A DNA stretch of 41,809 nt. Origin: JAPUIN01 sp041580375. GTDB taxonomy: Bacteria > Acidobacteriota > Polarisedimenticolia > Gp22-AA2. Positions 12,466-20,783 of this stretch are shown here, in pieces; position 1 is the stretch's first letter; the number at the start of each line of letters is the position of its first letter. The stretch covers positions 1-41,809 of the forward strand of contig JBFGDZ010000006.1 of assembly GCA_041580375.1 (NCBI GenBank), written 5' to 3'. A program made the translations under genes and the position numbers. The notes under the pieces were generated by a model, which was not told the origin of the DNA, did not search any database, and was given only the letters and a program-made list of their open reading frames with translations.

Positions 12466-13429
12466 GCGCGAGAGCAAGATCGTGCTCGAGGTGGCGCGCA
12501 TCGGCCTTCAGGTTTGGGCCGACGATCCGGAGATCCGCGTCATCGCCGAGCCGTCGCACGTGCCCTTCCTGGCCGAGCGCGCGGGAGGGGACTGCGCGCG
12601 GGTCGTCCTGGGATCGTCCTCGGGCCGCGTCGTCGGACGCAACCGCGGACGGACGATCTTCGATACCGGCTCGGTCTGGAGGCTGGAGGAGTACGGCGAA
12701 TCGCGGCTGCTCACCTTCCGATCGCCCCTGTTCGGCGCCGACCCCTATCTCGCCGTGGAGTTCGACCGCGATTACAAGTGGGGACGAGGCGAGACGCTCA
12801 TGGGCGGGCCGCATCTGGCGCGAGGAGAGCTGCACCCGTTCGTGTATCCGTTCGACGAGGTGGTCTTCCTCGCCCGCCTGGCGCGCGGCCGCGGCGTCCT
12901 CGTGCACGGGTGCGGTCTCATTCACGAAGGCCGGGGACTGCTCTTTCTGGGGACCTCGGGCGCCGGCAAGACGACCACCGCCCGGATCTGGCGGGAGCAT
13001 TCCGGCGTGACGATTCTCTCCGACGATCGAATCGTCATCCGCTCGGAGGGCGAGGGGTTCCGCATCTTCGGAACGCCCTGGCACGGCGAGGGAGGGTGGG
13101 AGGCACCCGCCTCGGCCCCTCTGCAGGCCGTCTTCCTCCTCGAGCAGGCGCCGCGCAACCGGCTCGAGGAGCTGACGCAGACGGCCGCGGTCGCCCAGAT
13201 GATGGTGCGCGCATTCCCCGCCATGTGGGACCAGGACGGGCTCGATTACGCCGTGCGGCTGCTGGCCGACATCGCGCGTCGCCTTCCGGTCCGGCGGCTG
13301 CACTTCGTTCCCGATCCATCCGCCATCCGGTGCGTCCTGGATGCCCTGCGGCGGGACGACGCAGATGCGAGGAAGGCCGATCCCGCGTGCGCGGCGACCG
13401 GCACCGACGGCGGGGCGGAGGCGAGCTGA
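12455..13429 (+). CDS. HPr kinase-like protein, probable peptide kinase
   Basis: A 324-residue protein related to the C-terminal kinase domain of HPr kinase. A Walker A loop, GTSGAGKTT (166-174), follows HGCGLIHEGRGLLFL; an acidic LSDDR (D190/D191) and FGTPWHGEGGW follow, which is the pattern of RiPP-associated HPrK homologues. There is no true HPr nearby. In some lasso-peptide clusters (for example paeninodin) such kinases phosphorylate the C-terminal serine of the precursor; here the adjacent precursor also ends in serine. The start overlaps the precursor stop by 11 bases. ATG at 12455 is weakly preceded; GTG at 12482 is an alternative. The next gene overlaps its stop by one base (TGATG). 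Confidence 0.8.
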   Translation: MPPERESKIVLEVARIGLQVWADDPEIRVIAEPSHVPFLAERAGGDCARVVLGSSSGRVVGRNRGRTIFDTGSVWRLEEYGESRLLTFRSPLFGADPYLAVEFDRDYKWGRGETLMGGPHLARGELHPFVYPFDEVVFLARLARGRGVLVHGCGLIHEGRGLLFLGTSGAGKTTTARIWREHSGVTILSDDRIVIRSEGEGFRIFGTPWHGEGGWEAPASAPLQAVFLLEQAPRNRLEELTQTAAVAQMMVRAFPAMWDQDGLDYAVRLLADIARRLPVRRLHFVPDPSAIRCVLDALRRDDADARKADPACAATGTDGGAEAS

Positions 13430-15804
13430 TGACGCGTGCGGCCCTCAGGATCCGTCGGCCCGATGAGACTCATCACCGGGGCCCGAGGGCGGGGACCGGC
13501 CGGCCACTCCTCCTCGCCGAGCGCCAGGGCGTCGCATTCGTCGCCATGCCCCACGGGGCCGAGGCGGCGCCCTTCGCGCACAGGTCGTGGGCGATGGAGA
13601 CCGGCGTCGTCGTCATCCCCGCCAGTGACGAGGAGATCCGCGCGTCGGAGATCGATCCCTCCGCCGAGGCGGGATTCTGGCAGGCGGTTCCGCAGCGGCC
13701 GGACCTGCTCGCTCCGGCTCTCGCGCGACTGTTGAGCGGCGATCACGGCGAGCTCGTCCTCCAGCCCGGGCGGGACGGTCTGCGAGCGATCCTGATGACC
13801 AGCGACGGCGAGGAGCAGCCCTTCCCCATCGCGCCGAAAGACGCTCTCGGATTCGCGGCGGCCGTCTTCGCGCACGCTCCGAGGGGCGTCGTGCGCACCG
13901 CGCCGGCCCAGAACGCACGGGTGATCGTCGACGTGAGACCGGGCCGGCGACGGCACGAATACCGACTGAGCGTCTCCGGACTGATCAAACGGCCGTCTCC
14001 CTCCTCGCTCTCGGACATCGGACTCTCATCCGCGATGCTCGAGCTCCTGCTCGATTCGCTGGATCGGCATGCCGCGGTCCTCCTCGTCTCGGGTGGCGCC
14101 ACGTCGGGGCGCAGCACGACGCTGGCCCTCATGGCGAAGACGCTCGCGGCGCGGGGACGACGCGGGGGCTGGATCGGGCTCGAGCCGGAGGAGAGTCCCG
14201 AGGGGATCCTCTGGCTCGCGGAGGCAATCACCGACTGGCCTTTCCCGGACAGCCTGCACGCCATGGCGCCCGACTTCGTCGTCGTCGATCCCCTGCGGAG
14301 CCCGCGCGACCTGGCGCTGGCGGCCCGGCTGGCCTCCAGCGGACGCCTCATTCTGGCTGCGGCGCCCGCCGCGGATGCCGAGGCGCTCGTCCGCGCCGCA
14401 CAGAAGGCGATGGAGAGGGGCGCCGCGCCGTCGGTGCCGACGCTGGTCCTGGGCCAGGCGCTGTCGCGCACCGTCTGTCCGCGCTGTCGCACCCGGGCCC
14501 GCCTTACCGCCGCGCAGACACGACGGCTGGGCTTTCACCGCAGGGACGTCGAGATGACGGAGCAGAGCGGCGGCATCATCGTGGCCAGGGGACGCGGCTG
14601 CAAGGCCTGCGCCGGCACGGGCGCCTCGGGGCTGACCGGCGTGTTCGAGTTCTTCAGCGACGAGGACGGGAGCGGCTCGCTGCCGCGGATGCGCGAGGAA
14701 GGCTGGCGCAAGGCTCTGCAGGGAACGCTCGTGCTGGAGGACGTGCTCACGCTGTCGGGAGCCCACCGGCCGATGCGCACGATGCGCGAGATCCAGGTGC
14801 ACGCCGGACTTTCCTCGATGCCGGCCGACGCTCCGGCGGATCCGGCCCGGATCGACGCCCGTCCGGATGAGGTCCGCGGCAGCGGGCCGGGGCGAATTGC
14901 CCCCGCGAATCCGGACGCCGGGGCCGGATCCGGCGCCGCCTCGCGCGAGGCCGACGCCCTCGCCAATCTGTTCCGGGGGGTCCAGTCGGGCCGGCGCCAG
15001 GATCCGCGTATCCTCGAGGACCTGATCGGTTCGCTCTGCGCGCGCGCCGCGGGGAACGAGCGGCTCGGCAGCATGCTGGTCGCCTCGCGCGGCTTCCATT
15101 TGAGCCGGCACTCCGTGAACACGACCCTGATCGCTGTCCGTCTGGCGGGCGTCCTGGGAATCGAGGGCGATCCGGCGGAGACGGCGCGCCCCGCGCTGCT
15201 TCACGACATCGGTCTTCTCGATGCCAACGTCGAGCCGGAGAAGGAGCTGGTCTCTGCGGTCTCGGAGGAGGTCTTCGACTCCTCCGGCTGCCGTCTGAAG
15301 CCGGAGACCGCGTTGAAGAGGCTCGGTTGTGACCATCCGGGGCTCACGGCGACGATCATCGCGGTGCAGACCCTCCTGACGTTCCATCGCGAGCCGCAGG
15401 AGGCGAACGGCCGTCCCGATCACCGCGCCCAGGCGATCGCGATGGCCAGCCTTCTCGACCTGACGTTGCACGGCCCCCCGAGGCCGCAGCCCTTCGACGT
15501 CCACGACGCCGCATCGCTGATCATGGAACAGCATGGACGGCGCTTCGAACCGATGATCTTCCGCGCGCTGCTCCAGACCGTGCCCATCTTCCCCATCGGC
15601 TGCTGGGTGGAGCTGAGCAGCGGCGATCGGGCACGCGTGATCTCGCTCAATGCGGAGAATCACTTCCGCCCCCGGGTCGAGCTGCTGAACGGATCCTCGA
15701 AGGACGGCGCACCCGAGCGGCGGATCGTCGATCTGTCGCGTTCCCCTTTCCTCCACATCCGGCAGCGCGTTTCCGCACCCGCCGCCGCGGCCGGACAGCG
15801 ATGA
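13429..15804 (+). CDS. Fusion of degenerate PilB/GspE-type ATPase and degenerate HD-GYP domain
   Basis: A 791-residue protein with two recognisable halves. Residues about 165-440 align by eye to type IV pilus/type II secretion ATPases: the P-loop position reads GGATSGRSTT (R228 where Lys is expected), the Walker B position reads PDFVVVDPLRS (the usual VGEIRD glutamate is lost), and the four zinc cysteines are kept (C350, C353, C391, C394) before GLTGVFEFF. After a Pro/Ala-rich linker (about 465-505), residues 520-785 resemble HD-GYP: H561, then LLHDIGLL with H592/D593, but HHE and GYP are gone (FHREPQ). The end (PIFPIGCWVELSSGD…RPRVELL) is the extension common after HD-GYP domains. ATP hydrolysis looks unlikely; nucleotide or c-di-GMP binding is possible. 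No pilus genes are in the window. Confidence 0.78.
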   Translation: MTRAALRIRRPDETHHRGPRAGTGRPLLLAERQGVAFVAMPHGAEAAPFAHRSWAMETGVVVIPASDEEIRASEIDPSAEAGFWQAVPQRPDLLAPALARLLSGDHGELVLQPGRDGLRAILMTSDGEEQPFPIAPKDALGFAAAVFAHAPRGVVRTAPAQNARVIVDVRPGRRRHEYRLSVSGLIKRPSPSSLSDIGLSSAMLELLLDSLDRHAAVLLVSGGATSGRSTTLALMAKTLAARGRRGGWIGLEPEESPEGILWLAEAITDWPFPDSLHAMAPDFVVVDPLRSPRDLALAARLASSGRLILAAAPAADAEALVRAAQKAMERGAAPSVPTLVLGQALSRTVCPRCRTRARLTAAQTRRLGFHRRDVEMTEQSGGIIVARGRGCKACAGTGASGLTGVFEFFSDEDGSGSLPRMREEGWRKALQGTLVLEDVLTLSGAHRPMRTMREIQVHAGLSSMPADAPADPARIDARPDEVRGSGPGRIAPANPDAGAGSGAASREADALANLFRGVQSGRRQDPRILEDLIGSLCARAAGNERLGSMLVASRGFHLSRHSVNTTLIAVRLAGVLGIEGDPAETARPALLHDIGLLDANVEPEKELVSAVSEEVFDSSGCRLKPETALKRLGCDHPGLTATIIAVQTLLTFHREPQEANGRPDHRAQAIAMASLLDLTLHGPPRPQPFDVHDAASLIMEQHGRRFEPMIFRALLQTVPIFPIGCWVELSSGDRARVISLNAENHFRPRVELLNGSSKDGAPERRIVDLSRSPFLHIRQRVSAPAAAAGQR

Positions 15805-15820
15805 GCGGGAGGACGCCCTG

Positions 15821-17218
15821 ATGGGCAGGCGCACCGGGACGGACGACGCCGCCGCGCGGGAGGCCGCTCCCGTGCTCGACGCGCTCCTCGGGATCGGAGG
15901 GCTGATCTCGGTCCCCGTGCGGGGGCCCAGCATGCAGCCGGCCCTGATGGACGGCGACGTGGTGATCGTGGCTCCGTTCCTCGGCCCGCCGCGGCCGGGC
16001 CAGATCGTTCTGGCGCGCCTGCGTCACGGCCTGGTGGTGCACCGCCTCGTACGGATCGAACTGGAGGCGGGACGGCGCCGGTACGGCCTGCAGGGGGACG
16101 CCAACGGGACCCCCGATCCGGGAATTCTGCGCGAGGATCTCCTCGGGCGCGCGGTCGCGCTGGTGCGGCAAGGGCGAAGGTTCGAGATCGACGACCGCCC
16201 CGCGACCCTGCGCCGCGCGATGCGGCGACTGGCCCTGCGGCGGCGCGCGCCGCGTCTGTTGCGCGGAGCGGCCGTGCTGCTGATGGCCGTCCTGTGCGCG
16301 ATCGGCTGGACGAGCGCGTCGCAGGAGGCGACCCTGGCGCCCTCGCCCGAATACCGGTTCGGTCCGGGAGACGTCCTCAGCCTCAGGATCTGGAACGGCG
16401 AGAAACTGGAGGAGCTTCAGCTCACGGTCCAGAGCGACGGTGAGGCGTTCCTGCCGATCACCGGGATCGGAGCGATGCCGATCGGGGGCCGGTCGGTCCT
16501 GGAGGTGAAGGAGGATCTGAAGAGGCGGCTCGGCGCGATCTACAACGAGACCTACATCGAGCTGCTGCTGCTCAAATACGCGGGCCATCGCGTCCATCTG
16601 ATGGGCGAGGTGCGCACGACGGCGCGTATCGACAGCGGTCCGGGCGAGTGGCCGCTGAAGGGCCCCACCCGCCTCGTCAGCTTCCTCTCCGATCACGGCG
16701 GGCCTTCCGCGGACGCCGACCTCATGCGGATCCACGTGATCCGGCGTGACGGCGAGCGGCACGTGGCGAACCTGTTCCGCGCCGTGTTTCAGGGCCTTCC
16801 CGAGGACGATCCCCTGCTCAAGAACGGCGACCTCGTCTATCTGCCCTCGCTCTCGATGGGAAACCGCAAGGTGTTCGTGCTCGGCGAGGTGCGCACGCCG
16901 GGGATCATCAACATCATCGACAAGATGGGGCTGGTGGAGGCGATCTCGCGTGCCGGCGGCTTCACCCAGAAGGGATACATGAAGGGGGTCGTCGTGCTGA
17001 AACCGAAGCCGGACGGTGAGCCCGACATGATGCTGGCCAACTTCAAGCAGATGTACAAGAAGGGGGACCTCAGCGCCGACGTGCCGCTTCAGCCAGGCGA
17101 CATCGTGTTCGTCCCGCGGCGCAAGATCGCGACGCTGCAGGAAGTGTTCTCGGTGATCAACCCCGCGCTCGGCATCATCCAGTCGATTTACATCATCGAC
17201 AACATCAGGAAAGACTGA
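15821..17218 (+). CDS. Fusion of S26 signal peptidase (Ser/His type) and Wza-like polysaccharide export protein
   Basis: A 465-residue protein. Residues 28-115 resemble SipW/Sec11-type signal peptidases: nucleophile S37 in RGPSMQP, H74 in VVHRLVRI in place of the bacterial lysine, and GDANGTPDP with D93. Residues 134-168 form a signal-peptide-like segment (basic RRLALRRR, hydrophobic core 149-163, then TSASQ). Residues 178-435 form a polysaccharide export protein: YRFGPGDVLSLRIW, then two SLBB-like units starting near VHLMGEV (258) and VFVLGEVRTPGII (351). A good Shine-Dalgarno (GGGAGGA) precedes ATG 15821. The BY-kinase gene starts one base after the stop, the normal Wza-Wzc order. The fusion places a protease on the inner side of an export channel component, or two products arise from one frame. 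Confidence 0.8.
   Translation: MGRRTGTDDAAAREAAPVLDALLGIGGLISVPVRGPSMQPALMDGDVVIVAPFLGPPRPGQIVLARLRHGLVVHRLVRIELEAGRRRYGLQGDANGTPDPGILREDLLGRAVALVRQGRRFEIDDRPATLRRAMRRLALRRRAPRLLRGAAVLLMAVLCAIGWTSASQEATLAPSPEYRFGPGDVLSLRIWNGEKLEELQLTVQSDGEAFLPITGIGAMPIGGRSVLEVKEDLKRRLGAIYNETYIELLLLKYAGHRVHLMGEVRTTARIDSGPGEWPLKGPTRLVSFLSDHGGPSADADLMRIHVIRRDGERHVANLFRAVFQGLPEDDPLLKNGDLVYLPSLSMGNRKVFVLGEVRTPGIINIIDKMGLVEAISRAGGFTQKGYMKGVVVLKPKPDGEPDMMLANFKQMYKKGDLSADVPLQPGDIVFVPRRKIATLQEVFSVINPALGIIQSIYIIDNIRKD
16220..16330 (+). other. Possible internal start and embedded signal peptide in the peptidase/Wza fusion
   Basis: ATG at 16220 (M134 of the fusion) opens in frame onto a nearly textbook secretion signal: basic MRRLALRRRAPR, hydrophobic GAAVLLMAVLCAIGW and a polar TSASQEA end. 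A separate Wza-like protein could start here. No clear Shine-Dalgarno precedes it, so the fusion reading remains the default; in that case the segment is an internal membrane anchor. Confidence 0.45.
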
Positions 17219-17219
17219 C

Positions 17220-19391
17220 GTGAGCGCTCAGTACGATCTCAATCTTCAGGACTACCTCCGCATTCTCCGACGGCGCTGGAGGGTGGTCGTCGGGTGCGCT
17301 CTCCTGCTCGGGGGCATCACGCTGGTGCTCACGCCCCGGGTCCAGTCGGTCTATGAGGCCAGGGCCCGGGTGAAGTGGACCCGCTCGGACACCATCGCGG
17401 GGCTGTTTCTCGAGGCCTTCACCTGGAGCCCGGGCGACGACCTCGCCACGCAGGCCCAGATCATCACGAGCAAGCCGGTCGCGCTGAAGGCGGCGCAGCG
17501 CCTCGGCCGCATCAGTCCGGAGGCGACGCTCGACGACGTCCTGATCGATCCGGAGCTCTCCGCCGCCCTCGACGCCGTGCTGCGGAGCTACGAGGCCACG
17601 CCGATCGAGAACACGAGCCTCATCGAGATCCGCTCCGCCTGCGCCACGAGCGACGAAGCCGTGCAGCTCGCCAACGCGGTCATGGAGGAGTACATCGTCC
17701 GCCATACCTACGAGAGGAACCGCCAGGCGATCGAAGCGCGCGAGTTCGTCGAGGAGCAGGTCGCCGAGGTGTCCGGGCGTCTCAAGGCGGCGGAGGAGAG
17801 GCTCACGCAGTTCAAGGAGGGCACGCTGGGCGCCGGGATGCCGGACGTCAAGGAGGTGCAGTTCCTCCAGGACCAGGCGGCGCGCACGGAGATCCGGTTG
17901 CGCGCCCTCGAGGGTCTCATGACGCTCCTGGTGGAGACGGGCGATCCGGGAACCTCACCCGAGCTGCTGCTCGTCGAGCTGGAGGAGGAAGCCCTCGCGT
18001 CACTCCGCCAGGAGCTCATGCGGCTGGAGGAGCGCAAGAGGCGCCTGCTCATCATTCAGAGGCCCGACGCCCCTGAGGTGGTCGACACGCTGAACAGGAT
18101 CGACATCATCACCGAGCGCCTCCGGCGGGAGACCCGGACGGCGCTCGACCTCCAGCGCCGCCGCAAGGCGCAGATCGACCGGAAACTGGCGCAGTTCCCA
18201 CGGGCGGAGCAGACGCTGCTGCAGCTGCAGCGCGAGGTGCGCGTGAACGCGGAAGCGTACGAGCTTCTCATGCGCAAGCACCAGGAGGCGCTCATCAAGG
18301 AGGCCGACAAGGTGCAGGAGCTGTCGGTCGTTGAGGAGGCGGCGCGGGCGACCCGCCAGCAGTCGCCCGGCCGGTTGCTTCGCTCGATCATCGGCCTTCT
18401 CGTGGGGCTTCTGCTCGGCCTGGTCACGGCCTTCCTGGTGGAGAGTCTCGACACCTCCATCGGCAGCATCGAGGACGTGGAGCAATACCTCGGGCTCTCG
18501 GTGATCGGAGTCGTGCCGCACATCGATCCCGCCGGCGTCCGCCGGCACATCGTGCAACACCATCCCTCCCTGGCGGCCGATCCCAACCTCGCCGGCCTGT
18601 CCACGCTGGTGACCCAGTTCGCTCCGCAATCACCCGTGGCCGAGGCGTTCCGATCGCTGCGCACGAACCTCGAGTTCTCCCGCATCGGCAAGGCGGGCCG
18701 CACCTTCCTGTTCACCTCGGCGTCCCCTTCCGAGGGGAAGTCGACGACCGTCGCCAACCTGGGCCTGGCGATGGCGCAGATGGGCAAAAAGGTCCTCATC
18801 TGGGACTGCGATCTCAGGAATCCCGCGATCAGCCGCATCTTCGGTCTCCCGCGGGAGCCCGGCTTCACTCACGTGGCGCTCGGCATGTCGCGGCTCGACG
18901 ATGTCCTGCACCGATTCTCCGACGTGTTCCTCGGCCGCTCCGACGTCCGGTCGCTCCTCTCCTCCACCGGCCTGGAGAAGCTCCACATACTCACGGCCGG
19001 CGCCCTGCCACCCAATCCGTCCGAGCTGCTCGCCTCGACGCTGTTCAACGACTTCATCGTCGAGGTGGCCTCGCGGTTCGACGTCATCCTGATCGACGCC
19101 CCACCCGTTCTGCCCGTCACCGACGCCGTGATCCTCTCCACGAGGGTGGACGGCGTCGTGCTCGTCTACCAGCTGGGGCGCATCGGGCGGGCCGTCCTGA
19201 AACGCGCCAAGTCGCATCTCGATAACGTGCGGGCCGCCATCCGGGGGATCGTGTTGAACGACATCAAGGCGGAGGTGAGCTACTCGCCGGACATGCAGTA
19301 TCTCCATTATCACTACAAGCGGGAGGGGGGCCGGGGCTCCGACCGGGACGCGTCCGATCCTCCGCCCATGGCCGCCGCGGGCGGACGGTGA
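17220..19391 (+). CDS. Polysaccharide chain-length regulator with BY-kinase domain (Wzc-like)
   Basis: A 723-residue inner-membrane protein. The Wzz domain has a first membrane helix at about 22-38 and a second at about 386-408, with a long coiled-coil periplasmic part between. The cytoplasmic tyrosine kinase domain shows Walker A SASPSEGKSTT (K507), Walker A' LIWDCDLRNP, and a Walker B LIDAPPVLPVTDA. The C-terminus carries a short tyrosine cluster (four Tyr near residue 690-702), the usual autophosphorylation tail. It pairs with the Wza-like protein encoded just upstream (1 base apart) to control and export a surface polysaccharide. GTG start at 17220. Confidence 0.93.
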   Translation: MSAQYDLNLQDYLRILRRRWRVVVGCALLLGGITLVLTPRVQSVYEARARVKWTRSDTIAGLFLEAFTWSPGDDLATQAQIITSKPVALKAAQRLGRISPEATLDDVLIDPELSAALDAVLRSYEATPIENTSLIEIRSACATSDEAVQLANAVMEEYIVRHTYERNRQAIEAREFVEEQVAEVSGRLKAAEERLTQFKEGTLGAGMPDVKEVQFLQDQAARTEIRLRALEGLMTLLVETGDPGTSPELLLVELEEEALASLRQELMRLEERKRRLLIIQRPDAPEVVDTLNRIDIITERLRRETRTALDLQRRRKAQIDRKLAQFPRAEQTLLQLQREVRVNAEAYELLMRKHQEALIKEADKVQELSVVEEAARATRQQSPGRLLRSIIGLLVGLLLGLVTAFLVESLDTSIGSIEDVEQYLGLSVIGVVPHIDPAGVRRHIVQHHPSLAADPNLAGLSTLVTQFAPQSPVAEAFRSLRTNLEFSRIGKAGRTFLFTSASPSEGKSTTVANLGLAMAQMGKKVLIWDCDLRNPAISRIFGLPREPGFTHVALGMSRLDDVLHRFSDVFLGRSDVRSLLSSTGLEKLHILTAGALPPNPSELLASTLFNDFIVEVASRFDVILIDAPPVLPVTDAVILSTRVDGVVLVYQLGRIGRAVLKRAKSHLDNVRAAIRGIVLNDIKAEVSYSPDMQYLHYHYKREGGRGSDRDASDPPPMAAAGGR

Positions 19392-19400
19392 TGGTGCCGC

Positions 19401-20783
19401 ATGCCCTCATCCTTCGATACCCCCGCCGTCCGCAAGGGGATCCAGGGGATCCTGACGCTGTCGGCGGCCGCGCTCCTCGCGTTCTGGATCGGTCGCGCTC
19501 CCATCCATGCCCCCCTGCTCGCCGTCCTCGCGGCGGGCCTGTTCCTCGCCACGCTTCTCCACGCTGAGGCTGGACTCGTCATCCTGATCGTCTCGATGCT
19601 GCTCTCCCCCGAGATCGCGATCGGAGGCGCCGGGGGAAGCGGACTCGAGGGCTCGCGCAACGTCATCCTGCGCACGGAGGACCTGATCCTCCTGCTGGTC
19701 GGGTTCGCCTGGTTCGCTCGCATGGCGATTCACAAGGATCTCGGCGCGATCCGGCGCACCCGCCTGAACGCCTTCATCGCCGCCTATGTGGCCAGCTGCC
19801 TGGTCTCGACGCTCCTGGGCATCGAGACCGGGCGCGTGCGGCCGACGGTCGGTCTCTGCTACGTCGCCAAGTACATCGAGTACTTCATCATCTTCTTCAT
19901 CACGGTCAATTTCGTCCGCACGGAGCGACAGCTCAGGCAGCTCCTCGCGGCCGTCCTCATCACCGCCGCGGCGATTGCGCTCTATGCGTACTGGCAGATG
20001 CCCTCCGGCGTGCGGCCGTCTGCGCCGTTCGAGGGCGCGGACGGCGAGCCGAATACCCTGGGCGGATACCTGATGATGATGATCACGGTCGCGGCGGCCA
20101 TCGCCCTCACCGTGGAGGAGAAGTGGTGGCGCCGCGGCTGCGCGCTCCTCGCCCTCGGATCGGTCCCCCCGCTTCTGGCCACCCTCTCCCGCACCAGCTG
20201 GCTGGCGCTCTGCGGCGCTCTCATCACGCTTCTGATCCTGTGTCCCGCGCGCCGCCGGCTCGCGAGCATCGTGATCGTCGCGGTCGCCCTGATCCTGCTC
20301 GTGCAGCCGGAGGGCGTCGCCGAGCGGGTCGCCTACACCTTCCAGGGTTCCGCGGACGACGTCGCCGTCGGATCGGTTCATTTCGATCCGTCCTCCTCGG
20401 CGCGCCTGTCCTCGTGGGCTTCCGCGCTCGAGGCGTTCACGCGGCACCCGCTGCTGGGCTGGGGCGTCACCGGCTATGGATTCCTGGACGCCCAGTACTT
20501 CCGAGTCCTGGTCGAGCTGGGGCTGGCCGGATTCGCCGCGTTCGCGGCCCTGCTGGCCGCGACGGCGCGAGCCTTCTACCTGGCGTTCAGGCGGCTCGAC
20601 GAGCCCCTGTATCGCGGTCTCGCCCTCGGGATGACCGCGACCCTCGCCGGCCTGGCCGTGCACGCGCTGGGCGCCAACACCTTCATCCTGATCCGGATCA
20701 TGGAGCCGTTCTGGCTGATCGCCGGCCTCGTGATGGCGTCTCAGTCGCTGACGGAGCCCTCCGGCGAGGTCTCGCGGACATGA
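19401..20783 (+). CDS. O-antigen ligase/polymerase family membrane protein (Wzy-like)
   Basis: A 460-residue polytopic protein with about ten or more hydrophobic segments. The Wzy_C/O-antigen ligase core is seen in a long periplasmic loop (about 303-350) followed by HPLLGWGVTGYGF and FRVLVELGLAGFAAF, the family's signature. In this setting, beside a flippase and Wzc-like protein, it is most likely the repeat-unit polymerase rather than the LPS ligase WaaL; sequence alone does not separate the two. It starts 9 bases after the kinase gene and overlaps the flippase gene by 4 bases. Confidence 0.82.
   Translation: MPSSFDTPAVRKGIQGILTLSAAALLAFWIGRAPIHAPLLAVLAAGLFLATLLHAEAGLVILIVSMLLSPEIAIGGAGGSGLEGSRNVILRTEDLILLLVGFAWFARMAIHKDLGAIRRTRLNAFIAAYVASCLVSTLLGIETGRVRPTVGLCYVAKYIEYFIIFFITVNFVRTERQLRQLLAAVLITAAAIALYAYWQMPSGVRPSAPFEGADGEPNTLGGYLMMMITVAAAIALTVEEKWWRRGCALLALGSVPPLLATLSRTSWLALCGALITLLILCPARRRLASIVIVAVALILLVQPEGVAERVAYTFQGSADDVAVGSVHFDPSSSARLSSWASALEAFTRHPLLGWGVTGYGFLDAQYFRVLVELGLAGFAAFAALLAATARAFYLAFRRLDEPLYRGLALGMTATLAGLAVHALGANTFILIRIMEPFWLIAGLVMASQSLTEPSGEVSRT

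Noticed and set aside
12514..13428. A 305-codon upstream extension of the ATPase/HD-GYP frame
   Set aside because: It is a shadow of the kinase gene; ATG 13429 sits in a TGATG junction and begins a sensible protein.
9511..13429. A lasso-peptide cluster
   Set aside because: Kinase, nucleotidyltransferase and PqqD-like genes fit, but there is no asparagine-synthetase-like cyclase or B2 protease, and the modifying enzyme is radical SAM.
13429..15804. A functional type IV pilus or type II secretion ATPase
   Set aside because: The Walker A lysine and Walker B glutamate are both replaced, and no pilin, PilC or secretin gene is in the window.
14026..15933. A 635-codon minus-strand frame opposite the ATPase/HD-GYP fusion gene
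   Set aside because: No recognisable motifs and low-complexity composition; the plus-strand frame has clear conserved motifs.
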